Assembly: GCF_000426465.1 (NCBI RefSeq)
Contig: NZ_AUFK01000009.1
Location: forward strand, 865,237-929,236
Direction: 5' to 3'
DNA: 64,000 nucleotides
Origin: Epilithonimonas caeni DSM 17710
Lineage (GTDB): Bacteria; Bacteroidota; Bacteroidia; Flavobacteriales; Weeksellaceae
In this document: one piece after another, positions 35,241-44,579 of the stretch
How the letters are laid out: every line of letters starts with the position of its first letter
How positions within the stretch are numbered: the stretch's first letter is position 1
Notes under the pieces: generated by a model
Told to the model about the DNA's origin: nothing
Database searches by the model: none
What the model saw: only the letters and a program-made list of their open reading frames with translations
Position numbers and translations under genes: made by a program

Positions 35241-35924
35241 TTAGTCTTTGTAATAATCTTTGATCTTATATTTTTTCGATCTACTTGTCCATTTATTATT
35301 GATGAGGTTTCTTGTAGTAACGGTCACATACTCGCCGCCCATAGCATCCTCTTCAAGCTCATAGACTTTCCTGAGTCCCTTCTTGGGAATTACCGCATAT
35401 TCTGTCGTGATATGCCAGCAACAACCGGATTTTGCAAAAGTGATGATACGTTTGCGCTTTTGGTCTGTCTGGAACATCCCAAGATTCTCGTAGGCCAAAG
35501 CTGTTAATTCTTCACTGGGAACAAATTGTTTCCTGGTAGAATTGTAAACGTAAATATCATAAGAAGGACCGCCATAACCACTTTGATTTCCATTTCTTAC
35601 GGCAATATCTTCTGTGCCATCAAAATTGAAATCGTCAAAGATCAGCGGGCTCTGTTCATTGTACAATTGAATGACATTGACGCTTGGTTTTTGATCTCTG
35701 TTCAAATAAAAATAGAGGTCTTCCGATGTTAAGGTCTGGAACACTTTTCCCGTTTTTTTATCAATTAGCTCTATGGAGCCTGCTCCGCTGCAGGTGTCTC
35801 CCTCACAGGTCTGAACGGTGATCTTTGCATCGAATTGTTTTGAGCCGTTCCTGATCTCGAACTGACGTTGTGCCAAAAATAATTGACCGACCATTAACAA
35901 TATGAATCCAATATTTTTTTTCAT
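35241..35924 (-). CDS. Secreted protein with an FDGTED-type calcium loop
   Basis: 227 residues with a signal peptide (to about 18, LFLAQ). The centre has FDDFNFDGTEDIAVRNGNQSGYGGPSYDIYVYN, an EF-like DxDxDG calcium loop similar to the XAC2610-type and FG-GAP proteins, and a Cys pair (CEGDTCSGAG) early and CC later (SGCCWHI). The role is unknown. It is grouped with an HD hydrolase downstream. Confidence 0.8.
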   Translation of the reverse strand: MKKNIGFILLMVGQLFLAQRQFEIRNGSKQFDAKITVQTCEGDTCSGAGSIELIDKKTGKVFQTLTSEDLYFYLNRDQKPSVNVIQLYNEQSPLIFDDFNFDGTEDIAVRNGNQSGYGGPSYDIYVYNSTRKQFVPSEELTALAYENLGMFQTDQKRKRIITFAKSGCCWHITTEYAVIPKKGLRKVYELEEDAMGGEYVTVTTRNLINNKWTSRSKKYKIKDYYKD

Positions 35925-36016
35925 ATGTAGATTTTATTTTTTCAAAGGCCATATGCAATCGCTGCATCTTCATTAATGTTTGCGTTGCAAATCTTGGCGA
36001 TTTCATTGCATAGCCT

Positions 36017-36709
36017 TTATAATTCTGTTCCTGCTTCTACTTCATAAGGTTCTTTTCCTACTTCGAAAATTCTGGTTGTTTCCGTACCTTCAACGGTAAT
36101 TTTATCATCAATTCTTCTGATCCAGTTTCCTTCCCTTAGCCCGATAACTTTGATATCGTTTTGAGTAAGGAATTCTCTGATCCTGGTTTCTCTGGTCTCC
36201 CCGTTGTGTTTGATCTCCGGATTGGGATCAAGATAATGAGGATTGATGTTGAAAGGAACGAGCCTCATGCAATCGAAACTTGGCGGATAAACGATGGGCA
36301 TATCATTGGTCGTTTTCATGTTGATACCACCAATGTTGCTTCCTGCGCTGCAACCGAGGTAAGGTTTTCCTGATTCTATGTTTTGTTTCAGGATATTCAT
36401 CAATCCTAACTCGTGGAGTGTTTTAACAAGGAGAAATGTGTTTCCTCCGCCTGTGAAGAATGCTTTGGCAGAATGAATTGCAGCCACTTTGTCCTGAAAT
36501 TCGTGAAGACCTTTGACATTGATATTCATTGTTGAGAAAAAGTCTTTTGCTTTTTGGGTGTACTCTTCGTGGGAGACGCCGCCGGGTCTGGCGAAGGGGA
36601 TAAAAATAATCTCTTCGATCCCGTTATAAAGTTTTTCCAGTTCGGGTCTGAGATATTCGAGATATTGTCCGCCGTAGAGTGTGGATGTGGATGCGAGGAT
36701 GATGTTCAT
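36017..36709 (-). CDS. pepE: Dipeptidase E
   Basis: 230-residue S51-family peptidase that cleaves aspartyl dipeptides. The N-terminal strand MNIILASTST, the nucleophile loop YLGCSAGSNIGG with the catalytic Ser, and NPHYLDPN with the His region are conserved, and AFFTGGGNTFLLVK marks the family. Length is normal. It lies alone, leftward, upstream of the 35924 gene by about 90 bp. A short tract of GTTGATG repeats lies just before its start codon. Confidence 0.93.
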   Translation of the reverse strand: MNIILASTSTLYGGQYLEYLRPELEKLYNGIEEIIFIPFARPGGVSHEEYTQKAKDFFSTMNINVKGLHEFQDKVAAIHSAKAFFTGGGNTFLLVKTLHELGLMNILKQNIESGKPYLGCSAGSNIGGINMKTTNDMPIVYPPSFDCMRLVPFNINPHYLDPNPEIKHNGETRETRIREFLTQNDIKVIGLREGNWIRRIDDKITVEGTETTRIFEVGKEPYEVEAGTEL

Positions 36710-37073
36710 AGTTGATGGTTGATGGCAAATTTCGGGAAATGTTTTTTTAATATGGGATAATCTCTGGCAGATTTAATTTAAAAATTATAGTTTTTTATTT
36801 TCTGAATTCGAAATCATTGAATTATTCCGGGTAAAACAGCATCTTGCCGGTAGTAAAATCATGTTCGCCATCAGTAACTTTAAAATCGCCATCGGTAATT
36901 TTATGGAAGACACCACTAATATTATAACCGCAATTAGTAATATTCTTACGGACGATACTAATATTATAGCTGACGGTGATCACTATGGGAGTTACCTGCA
37001 CCGAGGTCATAAAAAAACCTGCAGAGGACCTGCAGGTTCAAAAAATTTGATTTGATATGAAGAAAAAAGAAAT
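36710..37073. other. Gap with 21-bp degenerate repeats
   Basis: The stretch 36830-36990 consists of degenerate 21-bp units that, read on the minus strand, encode about five heptapeptides of the form I(S/T)xxxxN/K (ISIVRKN, ITNCGYN, ISGVFHK, ITDGDFK, VTDGEHD). A frame of 62 codons (36822-37010, minus) covers them but begins 6 nt beyond a terminator and has no signal peptide or promoter that I can see. I treat it as repeat DNA or a relic. Confidence 0.5.
37012..37042 (-). terminator. Terminator of the TonB receptor / beta-helix genes
   Basis: AACCTGCAG (37016-37024) and CTGCAGGTT (37030-37038), a 9-bp perfect stem, followed on the minus strand by a T run. It ends the leftward two-gene unit. 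Confidence 0.9.
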
Positions 37074-38258
37074 TTATAATCCTGACCATCCAGTTGCCCA
37101 AGATGGTGTAGATGTAAAGTTACCAGCACCTAATGCTGATGTGCTTTCTGTATAAGTACCTGCCGCAGCTGGCTGAGCTGTAGAACCAGAAGCTGAAGCA
37201 ATTGTAACAGCTTTAGTGGTCACATTATCGAATCTTATATTTGTAAATTTGTTTTTACCATTAAGGTTTGCAATTGTAGCATCGTGCTGTATAGTGATCG
37301 CTGTAGCCCACCCCGAGAATACCACATTGTCCAAAGTAGCCCCAGTACCAACTCTGAACAAGTTAGTCCCCGCTCCCTCGTTATCTGTAGTTGCGAAACC
37401 GATGAAAGTTGCATTTTTGATAGTTGGGTTAGACATTGGAGTTGCATTGTTGTTGTTTGCATTATTATCTGCTTCGATACCTCTGTTACCAACCGTTGCA
37501 GAATTTCTTTTCCCATAAATATTAGTAGCAGTACCGTTCCAACCTTCTGTCCAGTCAAAAGCATCATCATCATTGTTTACAGAAACGATGTTGCTAACGT
37601 TTACAGTACCTCCGAAGAATTCGATTCCGTCATCTGCTCCATCGATCACAGAAACCCCGTCGATCTTTGTTCCGCTACCAACTCCGAAAAGAGAAAGTCC
37701 GTTGTATTCTTTAGTGTCGCTAAATCTAGCTCCAGCCCATCTGATTTGCGTGTAAGTAATAGAGCCACTATTGTCAGTTACATCTGTACCACCGTAAGTT
37801 AAACTAGCAACTTCAGAGGTTGCAGTTGCCCCAGCATTGATAGGTGCTTTTCCACAAATCACAATACCTCCCCAATCCGCTTTTGCAGGAGTTGCAGCAC
37901 CAGAAGTGAAGATCACCGGGTTAGCAGCTGTTCCATTTGAGAAAAGTTTGCCCCCTTGAGTTACTGCCAAATAAGTAGTGGTACCACCTGTACAAAATAT
38001 TTTTGTCCCTGCGGGGATTGTCAATTCTGCCCCGTTGCTTACTACGATCGCACCAGTCATACGGTAAGTCACATTTGCATCCAATACCAATTTATCACCA
38101 GCGTTTAAAGTGCCTTTGAAGTTGTTGGGATCGATTGTTACATTGCTTGGATTGGGTGTAATTGTTGTATCCTCATCAGAAGAACAAGAATTAAAAACTG
38201 AAACTGTTGTAAGTGATAGTGTGCAAAGAACTAATGCACTTGAGATTAATCTTTTCAT
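37074..38258 (-). CDS. Beta-helix surface lipoprotein
   Basis: 394 residues with a lipoprotein signal (lipobox FNSC, Cys25, then SSDED), a Thr/Pro linker and a right-handed beta-helix of repeated strands with WGGIVICGKAPIN, GGTDVTDNSGSITYTQIRWAGARF, GVGSGTKIDGVSVIDGADDGIEFFGGTVNVSNIVSVNNDDDAFDWTEGW in outline. This kind of protein is often seen next to TonB-dependent receptors in the phylum and is sometimes misnamed a transporter. Its start lies 31 bp after the receptor gene, so they form one operon. The ligand is unknown. Confidence 0.88.
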   Translation of the reverse strand: MKRLISSALVLCTLSLTTVSVFNSCSSDEDTTITPNPSNVTIDPNNFKGTLNAGDKLVLDANVTYRMTGAIVVSNGAELTIPAGTKIFCTGGTTTYLAVTQGGKLFSNGTAANPVIFTSGAATPAKADWGGIVICGKAPINAGATATSEVASLTYGGTDVTDNSGSITYTQIRWAGARFSDTKEYNGLSLFGVGSGTKIDGVSVIDGADDGIEFFGGTVNVSNIVSVNNDDDAFDWTEGWNGTATNIYGKRNSATVGNRGIEADNNANNNNATPMSNPTIKNATFIGFATTDNEGAGTNLFRVGTGATLDNVVFSGWATAITIQHDATIANLNGKNKFTNIRFDNVTTKAVTIASASGSTAQPAAAGTYTESTSALGAGNFTSTPSWATGWSGL

Positions 38259-38288
38259 TGTAATTTACTTTATTTATTTTTTATTTAT

Positions 38289-40832
38289 TTAAAATTTATA
38301 GCCTACGTTTACGCCAATAACCTGTCCTCTTTTGAAGTTGTACGTTTCTGAATTGATATCATTCTCCTGTACCCTTCTGATTTCCGGATTAAGAAGATTT
38401 TTAAGAGAAATACCGAAATCTATGTTGTTTTGGAATCTGAACTTTGCTGTAAAATCCAACATATTGATAGGTTTCTGTACAATGTTTCCGATGCTGTTTG
38501 TACTGATGGAGTAGATATAGCTGCCCACATAAGAATAAGAAGCTACAAGGTCTAACTCGTTTCCGCTGTTCCATTTGTGGTTGAGTCCCAGGTTTGCATT
38601 GGCTACGAAATCTGTAGCGCCTTGCAATTTGTCTTCTTTCACATCGAAGTTAACTGAGTACTCATTTTCTCTATTTACTTTTTCTGTATCCAATTCTGCT
38701 TTGGAATCCATATAAGTTGCATTGATGAAAGTGTAAAGTTTTGAACCGCTACCAAAACTGAAAAGGTCTTTTCTGACTTCAGCCTCTATCCCGTAAACAT
38801 AAGCCCAATCTCCTGCATTAAGATATGAGAAATAAGGATCTGAGGAATTGATGTAAGTTTTTGAAATTGGGTTCTGAATATATTTTCCAAATCCCGTGAA
38901 TGATATAACCTCACCAGATCTTGGGAAATATTCCCACTTCAGATCTAAGTTATTGTTATCAGAAGGTCTTAGGAATGGGTTACCCTGAGTAGTTTCCGTT
39001 ACATCGATATAGATATATGGTGCCATCTCCTTCAGCTGCGGAAGCGTGTAAGTTCTGGATGCTGCCAATCTTAAATTCTGTCTGTCATTTATAGAGTATT
39101 TGATGTTGACCGCAGGTAAGAATTTATTATAATTTTTCTCTATGTTATAAATCTCGACACCTTTGAAATAAGTAGGGAACTGTATCTGCCACTCTATATA
39201 CTGTCTTACGCGATCATATCTAGCTCCTAATTGTATTAAGAATTTGTCTGATAATTTGTAATCAACATTGGCAAATCCTGAATTTATATCCTGATCTCCG
39301 TTGTATAATATGGGCTGTAAAACACCTGCATCACCAAAGTTACTTGTGATTCTAAAAAAACCTTTGGCATAATTATAAGAATTGAAAATGGCATCAACAT
39401 TATTCGGGTCAGTAATTTTGATTGGTGATGCAACATCATTATCCCATTTGAAATCTGTCTGTTTAGAGAAGAATGTTCTCTTTTTAAAACGTCCCTGATA
39501 TCCTGCTGCTATTTTGAATTTCTCATTCAAATTATAATTGAATGTGATATTGCCAGTATATTCTTTATCATCTAGATTATCATAGTAACGGTTATTAAGA
39601 CCACTTTCTCTGGTAGCAGAATAAGTACCTTCTACATCGTCATTTCTCACGAGGGTATTTGTTATCCTGTCTGGTCTTTGGCTGTTCAGGTAATTGTAAC
39701 CTGCAATCCAGTTGATAGAGAATTTTTCACCAAATTTATGATCACCACCTAATTGGTTGATCAAAGTATTGGTCACTTTATAATCTGCCCTTCTTACATA
39801 TCCACCTTTATTTTCAGCATAATCACGGATGTAACCTTCATAAATTTTTGCTTCCTGATCTGTGGAATGGATATAATTTGTAATCCATTTCAACTGATGA
39901 TTGGTATTAATTTTATAGAATAAGTTAAGTAATCCTGTGGTGTTTGTTTTGTAAGCATATTTCTGAACCTTATCGAAAGATTTATAAATAGTTTCCTGTC
40001 CTCCGAACTGACCTTCTGAACCTTCTCTGTATGTAAAATCATTATTGAAGCCAACATATGCAAAGGTATTTAGCCTACCTTGTTCTCCAATTCTGAAAGA
40101 TTTTCCGGCCTGTAGGTTCATGCCTGTATTAATTGGCATTGTCATCGATGGTCCGAAGGCATCTTTGAAATTCCAGCTGGTTTTATAATTATATGCAGAA
40201 AGTGCATTAGCAGGTATCTTTTGGACTTTGGTCCCAAAAAAATTGGGGCCATCCTGCAAAAGGAATTTATCTGTTTTAGAATTCTGAAGATTGTAACCGC
40301 TGTCCATTCCTAGAGTGATGAAACCTTTACCTGAATATTCTTTGGAAACGATGTTAATATTAGCCCCACCAAAATCTCCCATCAATCTTGGGTTAAAAAC
40401 TTTCTCAAGAGAAATATAATCAATGATATCAGTTTTAAGTAATGATAAATCTATGTTTTTATTTTCAGGATCATCCGATGGGATTGGCAAACCGTTCATA
40501 GTTGTTGCATTGTAACGGTCAAGAAGTCCTCTTACAGAGATTGTGTTTCCGCCCTCCTGCTTAACGGTTCCGGTAGCTTTTGTGACTGCAGTGGCAACAT
40601 CGCCCACACCTTGTTTGGACAACTGTGCGGCTCCCACTCTTTCAATTACCTCTACAGATTTTTTCTGGACCTGAATGATATTGGACTCACTACTTTTTTT
40701 AGTATTACCAATGATCTTCACCTCGTCGATTTTCTTTTCACCCTTTAGTGTATCCTGGGTAGACTGTGCCAACAATGTTGTGGTTGACATACAAAGAAAC
40801 AAAGCACTGATGCTTATCGTTTTTGCTTTCAT
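38289..40832 (-). CDS. TonB-dependent receptor
   Basis: 847 residues with a signal peptide (cleavage near LLAQ), a plug domain (IERVGAAQLSKQGVGDVATAVTKATGTVKQEGGNTISVRGLLDRY ...), and a 22-strand outer-membrane barrel ending in the aromatic C-terminus VGYKF. The start has a short TonB-interaction stretch (DTLKGEKKIDEVKIIG) and no carboxypeptidase-like domain. Energy comes from TonB-ExbBD; the ligand is unknown. It heads an operon with the beta-helix lipoprotein. Confidence 0.94.
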   Translation of the reverse strand: MKAKTISISALFLCMSTTTLLAQSTQDTLKGEKKIDEVKIIGNTKKSSESNIIQVQKKSVEVIERVGAAQLSKQGVGDVATAVTKATGTVKQEGGNTISVRGLLDRYNATTMNGLPIPSDDPENKNIDLSLLKTDIIDYISLEKVFNPRLMGDFGGANINIVSKEYSGKGFITLGMDSGYNLQNSKTDKFLLQDGPNFFGTKVQKIPANALSAYNYKTSWNFKDAFGPSMTMPINTGMNLQAGKSFRIGEQGRLNTFAYVGFNNDFTYREGSEGQFGGQETIYKSFDKVQKYAYKTNTTGLLNLFYKINTNHQLKWITNYIHSTDQEAKIYEGYIRDYAENKGGYVRRADYKVTNTLINQLGGDHKFGEKFSINWIAGYNYLNSQRPDRITNTLVRNDDVEGTYSATRESGLNNRYYDNLDDKEYTGNITFNYNLNEKFKIAAGYQGRFKKRTFFSKQTDFKWDNDVASPIKITDPNNVDAIFNSYNYAKGFFRITSNFGDAGVLQPILYNGDQDINSGFANVDYKLSDKFLIQLGARYDRVRQYIEWQIQFPTYFKGVEIYNIEKNYNKFLPAVNIKYSINDRQNLRLAASRTYTLPQLKEMAPYIYIDVTETTQGNPFLRPSDNNNLDLKWEYFPRSGEVISFTGFGKYIQNPISKTYINSSDPYFSYLNAGDWAYVYGIEAEVRKDLFSFGSGSKLYTFINATYMDSKAELDTEKVNRENEYSVNFDVKEDKLQGATDFVANANLGLNHKWNSGNELDLVASYSYVGSYIYSISTNSIGNIVQKPINMLDFTAKFRFQNNIDFGISLKNLLNPEIRRVQENDINSETYNFKRGQVIGVNVGYKF

Positions 40833-41118
40833 TTTTTACTTTCCTTTTTTCTTCGTTGCCAAAGAAATGATATGGAAAGCAATCCGAATGTATAAGAATT
40901 TTTAAATAATCTTTAATTAAGCATTACGAAAATAGAGATTATGTTAAATCAAGTTTAACAGGTTAATACTTTTTAAAAATCTGTTCATTTATTGTTAAAT
41001 TTGCAATAGATAATTTTTACTGAAAAAATTGTCGAAAATAGTCAAACCTTCTGATATCAATGGTTTGCAATTTTAATTAGCAATTAACATTAGAAAATTC
41101 CCAAAATCGACACTCAAA

Positions 41119-41673
41119 ATGGATTTTACACAAGCAATAGAAATTTTACGATCCGGAGGAACCATACTTTATCCTACCGATACCATTTGGGGAATCGGGT
41201 GTGATGCGACCAATCCCGAAGCGATCAAAAAGATATTTGACATCAAAAAAAGAGAACAGAACAAGTCTCTTATTATATTAGTAGAGTCTGAAAAACGACT
41301 GCAGGATCTGGTGGACGTTCCCGAGATGGCTTGGCAAATCATTGATTTGAGCGAAAAACCCGTAACGATAGTTTACGAAAATCCTAAAAATCTTCCCAAA
41401 GAATTATTAGCAGAAGACGGAAGCGTCGGTATACGAATCGTAAAGAATGATTACTGTAAAAAACTGATCTCAAAACTCAACAAACCTCTCGTTTCAACAT
41501 CTGCTAATCTTAGCGGACAAAAATCCCCAATGAAATTCAGTGATATCTCGGACGAAATCAAAAATGCGGTCGACTATATCGTAGAAGACGATCAGGACAA
41601 AGTTTCTGAGTTTTCGGGTTCCTCTGTCATCAAAGTGTGGAACAACAACCAGATCAAAATCCTCCGCGAATAA
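41119..41673 (+). CDS. tsaC: L-threonylcarbamoyladenylate synthase (TsaC/YrdC)
   Basis: 184 residues of the YrdC/RibB fold that makes threonylcarbamoyl-AMP from Thr, bicarbonate and ATP, the first step of the t6A modification. It begins MDFTQAIEILRSGGTILYPTDTIWGIGCDATN, carries KKREQNKSLIILV, and VGIRIVKNDY and KPLVSTSANLSGQ, all typical. The C-terminal Sua5 domain is absent, so it is the short TsaC form. It acts with TsaE (3448-3855) and other partners outside the window. Confidence 0.92.
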   Translation: MDFTQAIEILRSGGTILYPTDTIWGIGCDATNPEAIKKIFDIKKREQNKSLIILVESEKRLQDLVDVPEMAWQIIDLSEKPVTIVYENPKNLPKELLAEDGSVGIRIVKNDYCKKLISKLNKPLVSTSANLSGQKSPMKFSDISDEIKNAVDYIVEDDQDKVSEFSGSSVIKVWNNNQIKILRE

Positions 41674-41678
41674 ATAAA

Positions 41679-41712
41679 CCGGCGGATGACCTTTCGCAAG
41701 ACCATCCGCCGG
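41679..41712. terminator. Strong stem-loop after tsaC
   Basis: CCGGCGGATG (41679-41688) and CATCCGCCGG (41703-41712), a 10-bp GC-rich stem. No clear T run follows on the plus strand, so it may work as a 3' stabilising or pausing hairpin. Confidence 0.7.
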
Positions 41713-41877
41713 AAAAATAAACTATGAAAAAAAACTACTTTTTGTGTTTACCAAGATCACAAAAAGAATACCGCCCTTATTTTTATAGCAAAATGTCTGA
41801 TTTTCAATAATTAAACAAACTAAAAAAGACAAAAAGTCCTGATTTCCAATAAACAAGATAATAACTTTAAAAACAAT

Positions 41878-41917
41878 TATCTTTGTATCTTATAAAGGAG
41901 TCCTTATATATAAGGAT
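41878..41917 (+). promoter_or_regulatory. -7 box and palindrome before the CCA enzyme gene
   Basis: TATCTTTG (41878-41885) fits TAnnTTTG, and a 16-bp perfect palindrome TCCTTATATATAAGGA (41901-41916) follows in the expected leader, 21 nt before the ATG. An operator or 5' hairpin is possible. Confidence 0.4.
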
Positions 41918-41937
41918 TTCATTTCTTAATTTTAGTA

Positions 41938-43371
41938 ATGTTCATAAACCTAAACCAAAATAAAAACCTCAAACTTTTCAAGATCATTTCTGACGTTGCC
42001 GACAGAAAAGAACAATCTGTTTATGCAGTTGGTGGCTTCGTAAGAGATCTGCTGATGCAAAGAAAAGCACCTACGGACATTGATTTTGTGACTGAATCCA
42101 GCGGAATAGAACTCGCTGAAAGTATCGCAAAAGAAATCGACCCAAAAACAAAAGTGGCCGTTTTCAAAACTTACGGGACGGCGATGTTTCGTTACAAAGA
42201 CCTGGAACTGGAATTTGTTGGTGCCAGAAAAGAGAGCTACAGTGAGGATTCCAGAAAGCCATCTGTCGAAATAGGGACCCTGGAAGATGACCAAAAGCGT
42301 AGAGATTTCACGATCAATGCAATGGCGATCTCCCTTAACAAAGATAATTTCGGAGAATTGATAGATCCATTTGGCGGAATGCGGGATTTATCCAATAAAA
42401 TACTGAGAACGCCTTTGGAACCTCATCAGACGTATTCCGACGATCCTTTACGAATGATGAGAGCGATTCGTTTCGCCACAACTTTGGATTTCGAAATTGA
42501 AAAAAATTCTTTGAAAGCCATCAAAGACGAAGCGGAAAGAATAAAAATTGTTTCGATGGAAAGGATCATGGTGGAATTTAATAAAATAATGCTTTCCGAT
42601 AGGCCTTCCAAAGGATTAAAATTATTAGAAGAAACCTCACTTTTAAAATATATTCTTCCTGAATTAACAGCACTAAAAGGCATAGAAGATATCGACGGAC
42701 AAACGCATAAAGATAATTTCTACCATACTCTGGCTGTTGTCGATAATATTTCTGAAAGCACTGATAAACTTTGGCTCCGTTGGTCAGCGCTACTCCACGA
42801 CATCGGAAAAGCACCAACGAAAAAGTTTGTAGAAGGAATTGGATGGACTTTTCACGGTCACGAATTTCTCGGTTCAAAAATGATAAAATCGATCTTTAAA
42901 AGGTTAAAACTTCCACTTGGACAGGAACAGAAATATGTGGAAAAACTTGTGAGAATGCACGCCAGACCAATTGCGTTGATCACCGATGATGCGTCTGATT
43001 CCGCGTTGCGCCGTTTGCTTTTTGATTCCGGAGAAGATCTGGAAGACCTTTTCATCCTTTGCAAATCCGATATCACGACCAAAAATTATTCGAAACAAAC
43101 CAAATTCAAAAAAAACTTCGAATATGTGGCGAGGAAAATAAAGCAAGTCGAAGAAAAAGACCAGGTGAGGAATTTCCAACCACCAATTTCAGGAGAAGAG
43201 ATCATGGAATTATTTGGGTTGAAACCTGGCAGAGAAATAGGAATTCTGAAAGAAAAAGTGAAGGAGGCCATTCTGGAAGGTGAAATCAAAAATGACAAAG
43301 ATCAAGCCAGAGAATTTGTGATCAATGAAGCTGAAAAATTGGGATTGACTTTAGTAGTAAAAAATGAATAA
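41938..43371 (+). CDS. CCA tRNA nucleotidyltransferase (HD-type)
   Basis: 477 residues. The nucleotidyltransferase head has VGGFVRDLLMQRKAPTDIDFV with the two catalytic Asp, EFVGARKESY, and RRDFTINAMAISLN; a middle RNA-binding part (DDPLRMMRAIRFATTLDFEIE) and a C-terminal HD domain (LLHDIGKAPTK ... GHEFLGSKM) follow. It adds CCA to tRNA 3' ends and the HD part may act as a phosphohydrolase. The stop overlaps the start of the next gene by 8 bp. Confidence 0.93.
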   Translation: MFINLNQNKNLKLFKIISDVADRKEQSVYAVGGFVRDLLMQRKAPTDIDFVTESSGIELAESIAKEIDPKTKVAVFKTYGTAMFRYKDLELEFVGARKESYSEDSRKPSVEIGTLEDDQKRRDFTINAMAISLNKDNFGELIDPFGGMRDLSNKILRTPLEPHQTYSDDPLRMMRAIRFATTLDFEIEKNSLKAIKDEAERIKIVSMERIMVEFNKIMLSDRPSKGLKLLEETSLLKYILPELTALKGIEDIDGQTHKDNFYHTLAVVDNISESTDKLWLRWSALLHDIGKAPTKKFVEGIGWTFHGHEFLGSKMIKSIFKRLKLPLGQEQKYVEKLVRMHARPIALITDDASDSALRRLLFDSGEDLEDLFILCKSDITTKNYSKQTKFKKNFEYVARKIKQVEEKDQVRNFQPPISGEEIMELFGLKPGREIGILKEKVKEAILEGEIKNDKDQAREFVINEAEKLGLTLVVKNE

Positions 43372-43819
43372 AGAAGAATTAATAAAAATCGTCCGCCAAA
43401 AACTTTACGAAAAAATCCAGAATTTTGAAAAACTGATTTCAGAAACCAGAGCGTCAAACAATGACACCAAAGGCTCAATGGGCGACAAATATGAAACAGG
43501 CAGAGAAATGCTTCAGCAGGAGATCAACAACCTACAAGTTCAGTTGAATGAAGTTCTGAAACAACAGGATTTTCTGAAAACATCCTTCGAGAGCCTCAGG
43601 ATGATAAAAAAGTTTGATAAAGCCGAAAAAGGGGCCATTGTAAAGACAGAAAGAGGTTTGTTCTTTATTTCAGTTTCTCTGGGCGAGATCACTTTTGAAA
43701 ATCAAAAAATCATTTGTATTTCACCAGAATCTCCTTTGGCAAAAGTGATGAACGGAAAACAGAAAGACGAAGTTTTTTCTCTGAATAATATGGGTCAGAA
43801 GATTGTGGAAATTTTTTGA
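43364..43819 (+). CDS. GreA/GreB C-terminal-like protein
   Basis: 151 residues: an N-terminal coiled helix pair (to about 72) and a domain ending KGAIVKTERGLFFISVSLGEITF ... ISPESPLAKVMNGKQKDEVF, a GreA_GreB-C-like pattern often misnamed 3-oxoacyl-ACP synthase in this group. Residues about 72-82 (TSFESLRMIK) are encoded by the CTTCGAGAGCCTCAG repeat, found elsewhere between genes, so the repeat appears to have been taken up in frame. Overlaps the CCA enzyme gene by 8 bp, suggesting translational coupling. Confidence 0.82.
   Translation: MNKEELIKIVRQKLYEKIQNFEKLISETRASNNDTKGSMGDKYETGREMLQQEINNLQVQLNEVLKQQDFLKTSFESLRMIKKFDKAEKGAIVKTERGLFFISVSLGEITFENQKIICISPESPLAKVMNGKQKDEVFSLNNMGQKIVEIF
43584..43600. 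repeat. CTTCGAGAGCCTCAG repeat inside a gene
   Basis: CCTTCGAGAGCCTCAGG is the core also found at 477-500, 21949-22005 (twice, reversed) and 60534-60549. Confidence 0.7.
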
Positions 43820-43852
43820 TTTATTCTTATTGACCTTCCAAGTGAGGGGAAT

Positions 43853-44578
43853 TTACAAACTTTTGCGACCGATATATTCCATCAGTGCATCTTTGTAATT
43901 CGGAGCAATGGCGATCTGTTCTTTTTCAATGATGATGTGATTTCTTTCAATCGCTTCTATTTTGTCAAGACCAATGATAAAGGAACGATGAATCCTCATA
44001 AAATTATCCGAAGGCAATTCTTCTTCCAGCTTTTTCAGGCTCATCAGAGTTAGAATTGGTTTTGGATTGTCTTTCAAATAAATTTTCACATAATCTTTCA
44101 AACCTTCTATATAAAGGATTTCGGAAAAATTGATCTTGATTTGTTTGTACTCAGATTTTACGAAGAAAAACTCTTGTTTCCTCTCAGGTTTTGCAACTGA
44201 AATGGTTTGTTGAGATTCAAAATAATTTCTAGCTTTTGTAGAGGCATTCAGGAATTCATTATAATCAAAAGGTTTCAGTAAATAATCCAAAGCATTCACT
44301 TTATAACCGTCGATCGCGTACTGGTCAAAAGCGGTCGTAAAAATCACCCGACTGTTTTGAGGAAGCAGTTTTGAAAACTCCAGACCTGTCAAATCTGGCA
44401 TTTGAATATCCAGAAAAAATAGATCGATGTCTTTTTGCTCTTCCAAAACCTGCATTGCTTCGATGGCGTTGTTACATTTGGCTTTCAGTTCCAGAAAAGG
44501 TGTTTTCAGGACATAACTTTCGATAAGATTCAGTGCCATTGGTTCATCGTCGGCGATAAGGCAGGTTATTTTTTTCAT
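43853..44578 (-). CDS. LytTR-family response regulator
   Basis: 241 residues: receiver domain with DDEP at 10-13, phospho-acceptor Asp57 in FFLDIQMPD, TTAFDQYA and LLKPFDYNEF, then a LytTR domain with FFVKSEYKQIKINFSEILYIEGLKDYVKIYL and MRIHRSFIIGLDKIEAI, a pattern typical of the LytR/AlgR group. It forms a pair with the LytS-type kinase that ends 1 bp before its start. Targets are not evident. This is the second such pair in the window. Confidence 0.94.
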   Translation of the reverse strand: MKKITCLIADDEPMALNLIESYVLKTPFLELKAKCNNAIEAMQVLEEQKDIDLFFLDIQMPDLTGLEFSKLLPQNSRVIFTTAFDQYAIDGYKVNALDYLLKPFDYNEFLNASTKARNYFESQQTISVAKPERKQEFFFVKSEYKQIKINFSEILYIEGLKDYVKIYLKDNPKPILTLMSLKKLEEELPSDNFMRIHRSFIIGLDKIEAIERNHIIIEKEQIAIAPNYKDALMEYIGRKSL

Positions 44579-44579
44579 C

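Noticed and set aside
36822..37010. A 62-residue minus-strand frame as a normal gene
   Set aside because: It starts right after a terminator, has no promoter, and is made of degenerate 21-bp repeats; kept as repeat only.
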